DNA of 64,000 nt, taken from Toxorhynchites rutilus septentrionalis (taxonomy: Eukaryota; Arthropoda; Insecta; Diptera; Culicidae). The notes below the pieces were generated by a model. That model was not told the origin of the DNA, ran no database searches, and worked only from the letters and a program-made list of their open reading frames with translations. Location of the stretch: the NCBI RefSeq assembly GCF_029784135.1, contig NC_073746.1, forward strand, positions 158,151,108 through 158,215,107. Direction: 5' to 3'. A program made the translations under genes and the position numbers. Shown piece by piece: positions 22,648-33,060 of this stretch; within the stretch, counting starts at the first letter, position 1, and each line of letters starts with the position of its first letter.

Positions 22648-25600
22648 GGTTCTCAAATGGGGATCAACATAGGGTAGGAGCCTGCCTGTTGGTCTCAAAT
22701 GTTCCTATCTCACGCCTCCACGAAGATCATATGACGACATTTTTAGATCGGGCGTGAACTGGAAACACACACCTGGTCTTGGCTCCGAGAACGGGTGTCG
22801 AAAGTGGCTAAGTGAGGGGGTGCGAGCGAGTCAGAGCGCTATATCTCTCCCGGGGAAGGCCTCCCGGGTCATGGAGGCCTTGCCAACCCGCTGTCTCCCG
22901 GGCAAAGGAGATACACCCAATAAAATGGAGCTACGATCACGAAGAATAATTAGAATGCGATCACCCGAGGAGGGTCCCCGAACTGGAGCTGGTCCTGGAA
23001 CGGGCGTAAGAGCGAGCGGCCAGCGGCTGGAGGGCGATGTGCAAGAGTGGGCCACCAGCCGGGTTCAACCCGAAGAGCTACCGCCACACGGAAACAGCAG
23101 CCATCGACATCACCCAAGAAACGCTGCGCCTACGAGACGTGTTGCGACTGCCAGACGACAGTCGTCCACACTTGTGGGTACCACTAGGCGCCGGATCATG
23201 TGGACACACGAAATGAATGAATTCGTGATCCGCGCCTATTACATCTGCACTGCTTTGGAGACGGACATGAGCGGTCGCCCTCGAATACTAACAATGTTCG
23301 AGGAAGCGTATCCAGAGTTCGTCGGGAGGCTTGATCAGAACGCGATGAACGCGAGGCGTAGAGCGATAGTACGCAACAACATGCTCTCCCAAACGCAAAT
23401 CGACGAGATCAAGCAGCAGGTGCAGAGAGAAATAAGCTCCAGGAACAACAGAGCAAGCGATGTGTCGAGACGAAGTTCAGTACGGCTGAGCAATTCATTC
23501 GCGAGTGGGGCACGCGAATCAGCACCAGTGGAGGCCACAGTACAACAACCCCCTGAGCCGGAAGACCCACAGCCAGATCAACAACTACTACGCGATCTGG
23601 TCTTCCATTACGACGAGGCGATCTCACAGTTCCGCGACACAGACCCATTGTCGCGCCCCAGGATCCCGAAGTTGCAGCATTCCCGCAGGCTGACAAGTGC
23701 AGTAAAGCTCATGAACGAGCACGTTCTTCCGCTGCACTTGGTTGATGCTGAGAACATGGAGGAGCTGCAACTGAAAGATTACTGTGCTGCTGTGGCGACC
23801 GCCAAAAGTTTAGGATACCGTATTAGGCCAAGAGGCGGACTGCTCCAACACCTCCGTGAAAGGCGTGAGCCTCCATGGCGAAGGAGATTGGAGCAACGGA
23901 TCCTAAACAAGCGCGCCGCAATTGGAAGACTGATGGCGTACAAAAGAGGCAGCAGATCGGCGAAATTATATCGCCAAGTTGCTGTGATCGTGCGGCCTAC
24001 TGAACTTCGCCAGCTGGGAGCTCACCAGCTGACGGAAAAACTCGACACACTGGTACAGCAATTGAGCGTCCTTACAAAACGGCTGAAACGTTACTCTGAC
24101 TCTGCAAAGCGCCAGGAACAAAATCGGATGTTCAAAGATAACGAAAAAGCGTTCTACGACCACATTAGCGACGAGAAGCCCGACTACCGCGAAGGTTTGC
24201 CAGATATTAGCGATGTGACGAACTTCTGGGCTGGTATTTGGGAGACCCCAGTAGAACATCGCGACGGGCAAATGTGGTTAAGACGGGAGGAGGAGAGTTG
24301 TGGTGAAATTGGAGAGATGCCAGCTATCATCGTCGGAGAGAACAATGTCCGCGAAGCCTCGCGGTACCTGAGGAACTGGGCAGCACCGGGCCCCGATGGT
24401 GTCCAGAACTTTTGGCACAAGAAGCTGACCGTCGCACATCCAAAGATAGCTGAGTGCTTCAACAAGGTGCTACGTGACCCACGCAACCTTCCTGAATTCG
24501 CCACCCGTGGCGTCACCTTCCTCCTCCCGAAAGACAGCAACACATTGAACCCATCAAAGTACAGACCGATAACGTGCCTATCGAGTCTGTACAAAATACT
24601 GAGCAGCATAATTACCGCCAAAGTTTCTGCTCACTGCGAACAGCATCACATCATCGCAGAAGAGTAGAAAGGATGCAGGAAAAATACGCATGGCTGCAAA
24701 GACCAGGCCATCATCGACGCAGCCATAGTCGGCCAGGCGGTATATAACCAGCGGAACCTAAGTATGGCCTACATCGATTACAGGAAGGCTTATGACTCCA
24801 TACCTCACTCGTTTCTCGTCCGGGTATTGGAGCTCTACAAAATTGATCCCGTCGTCGTTAGGTTCCTGCAGCATGCGATGAGGCAGTGGAGCACGTCTCT
24901 GCACCTCAGTGATGGGGAAAATGTGTTGCAGTCTAGAACGCTGCAGATAAAGAGGGGGATATTCCAAGGCGACTCTTTCAGCCCGCTTTGGTTTTGTCTG
25001 GCACTGAACCCCCTCAGTAGGACGCTCAATAGAAACGGTCATGGCTATAAAATAAGGTATGGCGACGGCGCCCACGAAGAAGTGACCCATACCTTCTACA
25101 TGGATGATCTCAAGGTCTACGCTGATTCACGTCAGCGTCTAGGTGTAGCTATCCGGGTTGTCGAAGACATAAGCAGGGACATCTGCATGGAGTTCGGCCT
25201 CGACAAGTGTCGCTGTGTCCACCTGCTTAAAGGACAACTTACCGAATCCGGAGGCTACGAGGTCTATGACGGCGAGTTTATAAGAGACATGGTTCGTGGC
25301 GAATCCTATAAATATCTTGGATTCCGACAGCTCAACGGGATTCGCCACTCCGACATCAAGACGGAGCTGCGAGACAAGTTCTTGAGTCGAGTGAACTGTG
25401 TCCTGAGGACTTTCCTCAACGCGGGGAACAAGGTACGCGCGATCAACACATTCGCGGTTCCCCTGCTGACCTTCAGTTTTGGTGTAGTCAAATGGAGCAA
25501 AACTGACCTAGAGGACCTTGAGAGGAGGATGAGGAAAGCATTCAAAGAGGCCGGAATGCACCATCCTCAATCGGCACTGGAGAGAGTTTCACTACCACGC

Positions 25601-26711
25601 AAAGAAGGGGGACTTGGAATAGTCGACATATCTGCACTGTGTGTTGCCCAGGTACGACAACTGCGCGAGTACTTCGCAGAACGCGCCAACCAAAACGCGC
25701 TATACCGGGCTGTCTGCGCCGCCGACAGAGGATACAGCGCTCTGCACTTGGCGCAAGCGGAGTACCAACTCAACTGCAATCTGCAGACAGTGGAGGAGAA
25801 GATTGCAGCTTGGAAGCAGAAGGCAGTGCATGGTGCCCACCCCCATCAACTGGATCGGCCACACGTCGACAAGGCCGCATCTAATCTGTGGCTAACGCGT
25901 GGTGAACTCTCTTCAGTAGTAGAAGCCGACATGATAGCCATCCAGGACAGGATAATGCCGACGAGAAACTGCAGGCGGTACGTCTGGCATCAAGACGTTG
26001 ATGACATTTGCCGGATGTGCCATCAACCAGGTGAAAACATAGAGCACATTATGGGAGGCTGTCCCGTTTTGGCCAACGCAGCCTACACCGAGCGCCACAA
26101 CAACGTGGCCCGTATTGTTCATCGACAACTGGCGCTCCAATGTGCTCTACTGGAAGACAACGTACCAAACTACCGGTACCTGCCTGCACCTGTCCTGGAA
26201 AATGACCGTTTCAAGTTGTACTGGGATCGCACTGTTCTGACCGACCTCTCGATCCACCACAACCGCCCAGATATAATGGTTTACGACAAGAGCGACCGTA
26301 AAGTCACCATCATCGATGTCGCTATTCCACTGAACCAGAATCTGGAGGAGACCCACGGTCGCAAAATCTGCAAGTACCGACCATTAGCCGTGGAGCTCAA
26401 GGAACTGTGGGGGCTAAGGGAGGTCCCAAGAATTGTTCCAGTCGTTCTCTCTGGAACTGGAATTATCCCGAAGACACTTCTGGAAGCGCTAAAGGTGTTG
26501 AACATCGAGAAGGAATTGGCCGGCATCCAAAAGTCGGTCATCCTTAGCACCTGCGCGATTGTCCGACAATTCCTCGGTCAGGACTAAAACAGCACGAGCA
26601 TGCAGATACGTGCATTCCGCAGAGCCTAGTCCCCCTTTGGCATTCAGAAGCCCGGGGGCAGGTGAAAATTCTGGCTAGGTTCGCCTAGTTAAGAAGTGAG
26701 ATAAATCTGCC
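22648..26711 (+). mobile_element. R4-like element copy B, full length
   Basis: It starts GGTTCTCAAATGGGGATC, has a 5' UTR of 223 bases to the first in-frame ATG at 22871, one long frame and a 3' UTR of 124 bases. The tail reads ATAAAATATATAT rather than a pure A-run. Its coding frame is broken by one stop; see the CDS entry. Confidence 0.92.
22871..26587 (+). pseudogene. R4-clade RT/endonuclease of copy B, one nonsense codon
   Basis: The frame is colinear with the 1238-residue protein of copy D. It is interrupted by TAG at 24665-24667 (residue 599), where all other copies with this region have CAG for Gln. The stop falls after RT motif 2 and before the catalytic YMDD box, so the truncated product would lack RT and endonuclease activity. 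Apparent starts upstream (22754) are GTG codons and are not used here. Other private changes include LKDYCAA and FRQLNGIRH. The stop codon is TAA, placing it with E, F and G. Confidence 0.92.
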
Positions 26712-26721
26712 ATAAAATATA

Positions 26722-29700
26722 TATATCTCTCCCGGGGAAGGCCTCCCGGGTCATGGAGGCCTTGCCAACCCGCTGTCTCCCGGGCAAAGGAGATACACCC
26801 AATAAAATGGAGCTACGATCACGAAGAATAATTAGAATGCGATCACCCGAGGAGGGTCCCCGAACTGGAGCTGGTCCTGGAACGGGCGTAAGAGCGAGCG
26901 GCCAGCGGCTGGAGGGCGATGTGCAAGAGCGGGCCACCAGCCGGGTTCAACCCGAAGAGCTACCGCCACACGGAAACAGCAGCCATCGACATCACCCAAG
27001 AAACGCTGCGCCTACGAGGCGTGTTGTGACTGCCAGACGGCAGTCGTCCACACTCGTGGGTACCACTAGGCGCCGGATCATGTGGACACACGAAATGAAT
27101 GAATTCGTGATCCGCGCCTATTACATCTGCACTGCTTTGGAGACGGACATGAGTGGTCGCCCTCGAATACTAACAATGTTCGAGGAAGCGTATCCAGAGT
27201 TCGTTGGGAGGCTTGATCAGAACGCGATGAACGCGAGGCGTAGAGCGATAGTACGCAACAACATGCTCTCCCAAACGCAAATCGACGAGATCAAGCAGCA
27301 GGTGCAGAGAGAAATAAGCTCCAGGAACAACAGAGCAAGCGATGTGTCGAGACGAAGTTCAGTACGGCTGAGCAATTCATTCGCGAGTGGGGCACGCGAA
27401 TCAGCACCAGTGGAGGCCACAGTACAACAACCCCCTGAGCCGGAAGACCCACAGCCAGATCAACAACTACTACGCGATCTGGTCTTCCACTACGACGAGG
27501 CGATCTCACAGTTCCGCGACACAGACCCATTGTCGCGCCCCAGGATCCCGAAGTTGCAGCATTCCCGCAGGCTGACAAGTGCAGTAAAGCTCATGAACGA
27601 GCACGTTCTTCCGCTGCACTTGGTTGATGCTGAGAACATGGAGGAGCTGCAACTGAAAGTTTACTGCGCTGCTGTGGCGACCGCCAAAAGTTTAGGATAC
27701 CGTATTAGGCCAAGAGGCGGACTGCTCCAACATCTCCGTGAAAGGCGTGAGCCTCCATGGCGAAGGAGATTGGAGCAACGGATCCTAAACAAGCGCGCCG
27801 CAATTGGAAGACTGATGGCGTACAAAAGAGGCAGCAGATCGGTGAAATTATGTCGCCAAGTTGCTGTGATCGTGCGGCCTACTGAACTTCGCCAGCTGGG
27901 AGCTCACCAGCTGACGGAAAAACTCGACACACTGGTACAGCAATTGAGCGTCCTTACAAAACGGCTGAAACGTTACTCTGACTCTGCAAAGCGCCAGGAA
28001 CAAAATCGGATGTTCAGAGATAACGAGAAAGCGTTCTACGACCACATTAGCGACGAGAAGCCCGACTACCGCGAAGGTTTGCCAGATATTAGCGATGTGA
28101 CGAACTTCTGGGCTGGTATTTGGGAGACCCCAGTAGAACATCGCGACGGGCAAATGTGGTTAAGACGGGAGGAGGAGAGTTGTGGTGAAATTGGAGAGAT
28201 GCCAGCTATCATCGTCGGAGAGAACGATGTCCGCGAAGCCTCGCGGTACCTGAGGAACTGGGCAGCACCGGGCCCCGATGGTGTTCAGAACTTCTGGCAC
28301 AAGAAGCTGACCGTCGCACATCCAAAGATAGCTGAGTGCTTCAACAAGGTGCTACGTGACCCACACAACCTTCCTGAATTCGCCACCCGTGGCGTCACCT
28401 TCCTCCTCCCGAAAGACAGCAACACATTGAACCCATCAAAGTACAGACCGATAACGTGCCTATCGAGTCTGTACAAAATACTGAGCAGCATAATTACCGC
28501 CAAAGTTTCTGCTCACTGCGAACAGCATCACATCATCGCAGAAGAGCAGAAAGGATGCAGGAAAAATACGCATGGCTGCAAAGACCAGGCCATCATCGAC
28601 GCAGCCATAGTCGGCCAGGCGGTTTATAACCAGCGGAACCTAAGCATGGCCTATATCGATTACAGGAAGGCTTATGACTCCATACCTCACTCGTTTCTCG
28701 TCCGGGTATTGGAGCTCTACAAAATTGATCCCTTCGTCGTTAGGTTCCTGCAGCATGCGATGAGGCAGTGGAGTACGTCTCTGCACCTCAGTGATGGGGA
28801 AAATGTGTTGCAGTCTAGAACGCTGCAGATAAAGAGGGGGATATTCCAAGGCGACTCTTTCAGCCCGCTTTGGTTTTGTCTGGCATTGAACCCCCTCAGT
28901 AGGACGCTCAATAGAAACGGTCATGGCTATAAAATAAGGTATGGCGACGGCGCCCACGAAGAAGTGACCCATACCTTCTACATGGATGATCTCAAGGTCT
29001 ACGCTGATTCACGTCAGCGTCTAGGTGTAGCTATCCGGGTTGTCGAAGACATAAGCAGGGACATTTGCATGGAGTTCGGCCTCGACAAGTGCCGCTGTGT
29101 CCATCTGCTGAAAGGGCAGCTTACCGAATCCGGAGGTTACGAGGTCTATGACGGCGAGTTCATAAGAGACATGGTTCGTGGCGAATCCTATAAATATCTT
29201 GGATTCCGACAGCTCACCGGGATTCGCCACTCCGACATCAAGACGGAGCTGCGAGACAAGTTCTTGAGTCGAGTGAACTGTGTCCTGAGGACTTTCCTCA
29301 ACGCGGGGAACAAGGTACGCGCGATCAACACATTCGCGGTTCCCCTGCTGACCTTCAGTTTTGGTGTAGTCAAATGGAGCAAAACTGACCTAGAGGACCT
29401 TGAGAGGAGGATGAGGAAAGCATTTAAAGAGGCCGGAATGCACCATCCTCAATCGGCACTGGAGAGAGTTTCACTGCCACGCAAAGAAGGGGGACTTGGA
29501 ATAGTCGACATATCTGCACTGTGTGTTGCCCAGGTACGACAACTGCGCGAGTACTTCGCAGAACGCGCCAACCAAAACGCGCTATACCGGGCTGTCTGCG
29601 CCGCCGACAGAGGATACAGCGCTCTGCACTTGGCGCAAGCGGAGTACCAACTCAACTGCAATCTGCAGACAGTGGAGGAGAAGATTGCAGCTTGGAAGCA

Positions 29701-30593
29701 GAAGGCAGTGCATGGTGCCCACCCCCATCAACTGGACCGGCCACACGTCGACAAGGCCGCATCTAATCTGTGGCTAACGCGTGGTGAACTCTCTTCAGTA
29801 GTAGAAGCCGACATGATAGCCATCCAGGACAGGATAATGCCGACGAGAAACTGCAGGCGGTACGTCTGGCATCAAGACGTTGATGACATTTGCCGGATGT
29901 GTCATCAACCAGGTGAAAACATAGAGCACATTATGGGAGGCTGTCCCGTTTTGGCCAACGCAGCCTACACCGAGCGCCACAACAACGTGGCCCGTATTGT
30001 TCATCGACAACTGGCGCTCCAATGTGCTCTACTGGAAGACAACGTACCAAACTACCGGTACCTGCCTGCACCTGTCCTGGAAAATGACCGTTTCAAGCTG
30101 TACTGGGATCGCACTGTTCTGACCGACCTCTCGATCCACCACAACCGGCCAGATATAATGGTTTACGACAAGAGCGACCGCAAAGTCACCATCATCGATG
30201 TCGCTATTCCACTGAACCAGAATCTGGAGGAGACCCACGGTCGCAAAATCTGCAAGTACCGACCATTGGCCGTGGAGCTCAAGGAACTGTGGGGGCTAAG
30301 GGAGGTCCCAAGAATTGTTCCAGTCGTTCTCTCTGGAACTGGAATTATCCCGAAGACACTTCTGGAAGCGCTAAAGGTGTTGAATATGGAGAAGGAATTG
30401 GCCGGCATCCAAAAGTCGGTCATCCTTAGCACCTGCGCGATTGTCCGACAATTTCTCGGTCAGGACTGAAACAGCACGAGCATGCAGATACGTGCATTCC
30501 GCAGAGCCTAGTCCCCCTTTGGCATTCAGAAGCCCGGGGGCAGGTGAAAATTCTGGCTAGGTTCGCCTAGTTAAGAAGTGAGATAAGTCTGCC
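26722..30593 (+). mobile_element. R4-like element copy C, lacking only the 5' UTR start
   Basis: Homology begins at TATATCTCTCCCGGGG, 31 bases ahead of the ATG, so almost all of the 5' UTR is missing but the coding region is whole. The TA-rich tail of copy B (26712-26724) merges with the start by shared TATAT. The copy ends GCC plus A(11) at 30594-30604, after which gypsy sequence resumes. Confidence 0.92.
26753..30469 (+). CDS. R4-clade reverse transcriptase/endonuclease, copy C, intact 1238 aa
   Basis: It is a complete frame from ATG to TGA, with all domains described for copy D. The CCHC motif is intact (CRMCHQPGENIEH). Private changes are conservative, such as Ala-to-Val in the SRSVKLCRQ segment and Val-to-Phe in IDPFVVRF. 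With most of the 5' UTR missing, any promoter or ribozyme in the leader is lost, so expression would depend on surrounding sequence such as the gypsy LTR upstream. It could still supply protein in trans. Confidence 0.93.
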   Translation: MEALPTRCLPGKGDTPNKMELRSRRIIRMRSPEEGPRTGAGPGTGVRASGQRLEGDVQERATSRVQPEELPPHGNSSHRHHPRNAAPTRRVVTARRQSSTLVGTTRRRIMWTHEMNEFVIRAYYICTALETDMSGRPRILTMFEEAYPEFVGRLDQNAMNARRRAIVRNNMLSQTQIDEIKQQVQREISSRNNRASDVSRRSSVRLSNSFASGARESAPVEATVQQPPEPEDPQPDQQLLRDLVFHYDEAISQFRDTDPLSRPRIPKLQHSRRLTSAVKLMNEHVLPLHLVDAENMEELQLKVYCAAVATAKSLGYRIRPRGGLLQHLRERREPPWRRRLEQRILNKRAAIGRLMAYKRGSRSVKLCRQVAVIVRPTELRQLGAHQLTEKLDTLVQQLSVLTKRLKRYSDSAKRQEQNRMFRDNEKAFYDHISDEKPDYREGLPDISDVTNFWAGIWETPVEHRDGQMWLRREEESCGEIGEMPAIIVGENDVREASRYLRNWAAPGPDGVQNFWHKKLTVAHPKIAECFNKVLRDPHNLPEFATRGVTFLLPKDSNTLNPSKYRPITCLSSLYKILSSIITAKVSAHCEQHHIIAEEQKGCRKNTHGCKDQAIIDAAIVGQAVYNQRNLSMAYIDYRKAYDSIPHSFLVRVLELYKIDPFVVRFLQHAMRQWSTSLHLSDGENVLQSRTLQIKRGIFQGDSFSPLWFCLALNPLSRTLNRNGHGYKIRYGDGAHEEVTHTFYMDDLKVYADSRQRLGVAIRVVEDISRDICMEFGLDKCRCVHLLKGQLTESGGYEVYDGEFIRDMVRGESYKYLGFRQLTGIRHSDIKTELRDKFLSRVNCVLRTFLNAGNKVRAINTFAVPLLTFSFGVVKWSKTDLEDLERRMRKAFKEAGMHHPQSALERVSLPRKEGGLGIVDISALCVAQVRQLREYFAERANQNALYRAVCAADRGYSALHLAQAEYQLNCNLQTVEEKIAAWKQKAVHGAHPHQLDRPHVDKAASNLWLTRGELSSVVEADMIAIQDRIMPTRNCRRYVWHQDVDDICRMCHQPGENIEHIMGGCPVLANAAYTERHNNVARIVHRQLALQCALLEDNVPNYRYLPAPVLENDRFKLYWDRTVLTDLSIHHNRPDIMVYDKSDRKVTIIDVAIPLNQNLEETHGRKICKYRPLAVELKELWGLREVPRIVPVVLSGTGIIPKTLLEALKVLNMEKELAGIQKSVILSTCAIVRQFLGQD

Positions 30594-30604
30594 AAAAAAA
30601 AAAA

Positions 30605-30634
30605 CGAAATAAATACATAGATAGTTGTTGCCCA
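30605..30634 (+). other. Gypsy leader resumes
   Basis: CGAAATAAATACATAG is the first sequence after the A-tail of copy C that is not R4. No clear target duplication was found between this and the sequence before 21763, apart from a possible shared A-rich base run. Confidence 0.5.
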
Positions 30635-30652
30635 ATGTGTTTTGAGACCAGC

Positions 30653-30889
30653 ATGGGTCTTTTTAGCTCTAAAACTGTAGCAAATACAGGAGACCCTCAG
30701 GTCCAAATATTGAACCACTTAGAAAATCATGGTCAAATGCACGAATACCAAGGAACAATCCTTTGTATTCTTCTAGGCGTAATTATCATAACAACGCTCA
30801 TGAAACTTTTTAAAGCCTACAAAACATGGGTAACAGCTCAAGCTGTGGAGGCGGCACGTAAAATGCAAGCGGCGTCCGACCTAGTATAA
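30653..30889 (+). CDS. Small membrane-anchored ORF of the gypsy element, 78 aa
   Basis: From the second ATG (30653) the product starts MGLFSSKT, matching the N-myristoylation pattern (Gly2, Ser at position 6). An ATG at 30635 would add six residues and destroy that signal. It has one hydrophobic stretch (ILCILLGVIIITTLMKLF, about residues 42-59) followed by a basic, helical tail. It ends six bases before gag and in a different frame. I recall similar short frames ahead of gag in some arthropod gypsy-type elements but cannot name a family or a proven role. A membrane-targeting function is inference. Confidence 0.6.
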   Translation: MGLFSSKTVANTGDPQVQILNHLENHGQMHEYQGTILCILLGVIIITTLMKLFKAYKTWVTAQAVEAARKMQAASDLV

Positions 30890-30895
30890 AACCAG

Positions 30896-32179
30896 ATGGA
30901 TCAAACTACAGCTAAGTTACATAAAAACGTCCAAAAACTACAAACAATCAACAAGACGATCCAACAAGAAATAGTAAAAAATCTTAGAAAAACTACATTG
31001 AGGGCTAAACTACAAGAAGCAGAGCAATTATATGCCGAAGTAAAACGAATTTTAAAACTAAATATAAATACTATTAAGGGATCGGACTGCACCCACTACA
31101 TATCAACAGCTAAAGAAGCTATCCAAAATATTAGAGAAACTATAACTAGTAATAAACAGTATAAAAGACGTAGCCTAAAAGAGATTGGACTAGCGGTTTT
31201 ATTTACAGTAGGATTGAACAAAATAAAATCAAAAATGGCAAACCTTCCAGAAACTATTAAACTCACTTCCTCCATAGTCCCTCAATTTGACGGAACAATC
31301 GACAAACTAAAATCATTTTTGGACGCACTGAACCTAGTAAAAACACTAGAAACAAATGACAATAAAACGACTATCATAACAGTTATTTTAACAAAACTCG
31401 AAGGAAGAGCTAGAAATGCCTTCCCCGACACACCATCTTCTTTGGAAGAAATCATTCAAACCCTTAAATCGACAATTAAATCCACACCCCCCGCTCAAAT
31501 AATAGCAAAAATGACCGGTCTGAGACAAAATGGTAATATAGAAAATTTTTGCCAAGATCTCGAAATACTGGTCAACAAATTAGAAAATGCGTACATCGGA
31601 ATTGAAGTTCCAACACAGGTTGCTAAATCATTGGCAACAAAGGAAGGAATAAAAAGCCTAGCTAACGGAATGAAAAACGAAAAAACCTCTCTAATCATCA
31701 GAGCGGGTACTTTCAACTCATTTTCAGATGCAACAACAAAAGCACTGGAAGAAAATTCCACAAGTTCGAACGTTAACATTCTCTCCTATTCGCAAATTAA
31801 CAGAAACACAAATCGATACAATAACAATTTCAACCACCCTGCTAACAGGGGCAATTATCAGCGTTATCCATTTAATTCTACCAACAGAGGTAGAAACCAA
31901 CACAGCTTTAATAATCAACAACGCAGAAACGCACAATTTTTCAACAACTCAACTTTTCCTCAAAGAAATAATAACAACCAGGGCCGACAGAACCAAGTTC
32001 GAGGTCAATTTACAAATAATAACACGCAGCGATATCACAACAACCAACACAATGCTAATTTTAACCGTCCGGTACAATACATCCGATTGACGGGAAACGA
32101 AGAAATTCCGACGGACGACCTCCAGTCCGAGCCGGTTATGTCATTGGAGGGAAACCAACAGTTAGGAAACCGATGTTAA
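30896..32179 (+). CDS. Gypsy gag polyprotein, 427 aa
   Basis: The N-terminal 110 residues are mostly helical and Lys/Gln-rich (coiled-coil-like). A capsid-type region follows (SSIVPQFDGTIDKLKSFLDAL, LTKLEGRARNAFP, LRQNGNIENFCQDLEIL). The C-terminal 110 residues are extremely rich in Asn, Arg and Gln with no CCHC zinc knuckle, as in some 412/mdg1-like elements where a basic disordered tail binds RNA. The frame is intact. It overlaps the protease frame by 115 bases and contains two GGGAAAC heptamers in that overlap. The stop is TAA at 32177-32179. Confidence 0.85.
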   Translation: MDQTTAKLHKNVQKLQTINKTIQQEIVKNLRKTTLRAKLQEAEQLYAEVKRILKLNINTIKGSDCTHYISTAKEAIQNIRETITSNKQYKRRSLKEIGLAVLFTVGLNKIKSKMANLPETIKLTSSIVPQFDGTIDKLKSFLDALNLVKTLETNDNKTTIITVILTKLEGRARNAFPDTPSSLEEIIQTLKSTIKSTPPAQIIAKMTGLRQNGNIENFCQDLEILVNKLENAYIGIEVPTQVAKSLATKEGIKSLANGMKNEKTSLIIRAGTFNSFSDATTKALEENSTSSNVNILSYSQINRNTNRYNNNFNHPANRGNYQRYPFNSTNRGRNQHSFNNQQRRNAQFFNNSTFPQRNNNNQGRQNQVRGQFTNNNTQRYHNNQHNANFNRPVQYIRLTGNEEIPTDDLQSEPVMSLEGNQQLGNRC

Positions 32180-33060
32180 ACATTTACAAATGTGACGTAA
32201 CTTGTTCAATGTTCGTCACCCTAAAAATGCAAATGACTAAAAGACCATGCACATTAATAATCGACACAGGTGCGGACATCTCTATAATCAAAGAAGACCC
32301 AATTAACGGAAAGCAAATAATAGACACCAACAATAAATGCATTATTAACGGAGTTACAGAAGGAAAAATAGAAACAATTGCAAGCACATGCACAAACATT
32401 ATATTCAATGACATAGAAATTCCACATCAATTCCAAATCGTCAGCAATAAATTTCCAATAAAAGCTGATGGCATCTTAGGTAGAGACTTTCTAACCAAAT
32501 TTGAATGTAACCTATGTCTGAAAACATGGCTAATGACATTCTTTTATGATAATACGCAGATAGAGATACCAATTCAAGATAACTGGGATAATAATTACGT
32601 TATCCCACCAAGATGTCAGTTAATAAAACAATTTTTCTTACCGAACATAGAAGAGGATACCGTCATAATAGCACAAGAAATTAAACCAGGCCTATTCTGC
32701 GCAAACTCAATAATCTCTAAAAATTCATCATATATTAATCTCATAAACACTAATACAAGTGAAACAACAATACCAACAGATTTCAAACCACTAGCAATAC
32801 CTTTAAGCGAATACTCCATTAATCAACTTAACACAACAATAAATCAGGATTCTCCGAATAGAATTACCCAACTACTCAAAGAATTAAAACTGGAAAACAC
32901 ACCAGACAATGCGAAAACTAAACTTATCAAACTTTGTACAACTTATAACGACATTTTCGCTTTGGAAAAAGATACATTAACAACAAACAATTTCTACAAG
33001 CAAAAAATATGTTTAGAAGACAAAACTCCAGTATATATAAAAAAATTACAGAACACCTGA
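32065..33060 (+). CDS. Gypsy pol, protease part
   Basis: The frame is open from 32065, and an ATG lies at 32173. The aspartic protease site is LIIDTGADISII with a second conserved strand DGILGRDFL. The product would be reached by -1 frameshifting from gag. After CLEDKTPVYIKK the frame ends in TGA at 33058-33060, because a run of seven A at 33039-33045 is one longer than the RT frame requires. That makes the break a 1-base homopolymer insertion, so protease and RT are no longer joined. A sequencing error in the A-run is possible. Confidence 0.82.
   Translation, partial: PSGTIHPIDGKRRNSDGRPPVRAGYVIGGKPTVRKPMLNIYKCDVTCSMFVTLKMQMTKRPCTLIIDTGADISIIKEDPINGKQIIDTNNKCIINGVTEGKIETIASTCTNIIFNDIEIPHQFQIVSNKFPIKADGILGRDFLTKFECNLCLKTWLMTFFYDNTQIEIPIQDNWDNNYVIPPRCQLIKQFFLPNIEEDTVIIAQEIKPGLFCANSIISKNSSYINLINTNTSETTIPTDFKPLAIPLSEYSINQLNTTINQDSPNRITQLLKELKLENTPDNAKTKLIKLCTTYNDIFALEKDTLTTNNFYKQKICLEDKTPVYIKKLQNT
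32092..32155 (+). promoter_or_regulatory. Two in-phase GGGAAAC slippery heptamers in the gag-pol overlap
   Basis: GGGAAAC occurs at 32092-32098 and 32149-32155. In both cases the gag codons are GGA AAC preceded by G, the exact X XXY YYZ phase for a -1 shift. The pol frame is -1 relative to gag and is open from 32065. The same heptamer is used by some retroviruses for gag-pro shifting. No downstream pseudoknot was worked out. Confidence 0.65.

Noticed and set aside
22754..22870. Upstream extension of the R4 ORF (MNWKHTPG...)
   Set aside because: The frame begins with GTG, not ATG, in all copies, and G and H are frameshifted before the second ATG. It is treated as 5' UTR.
23966..24621. Minus-strand frames of 101-145 codons repeated in every R4 copy
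   Set aside because: They recur only because the sense R4 gene recurs; no motifs and no independent evidence of coding.
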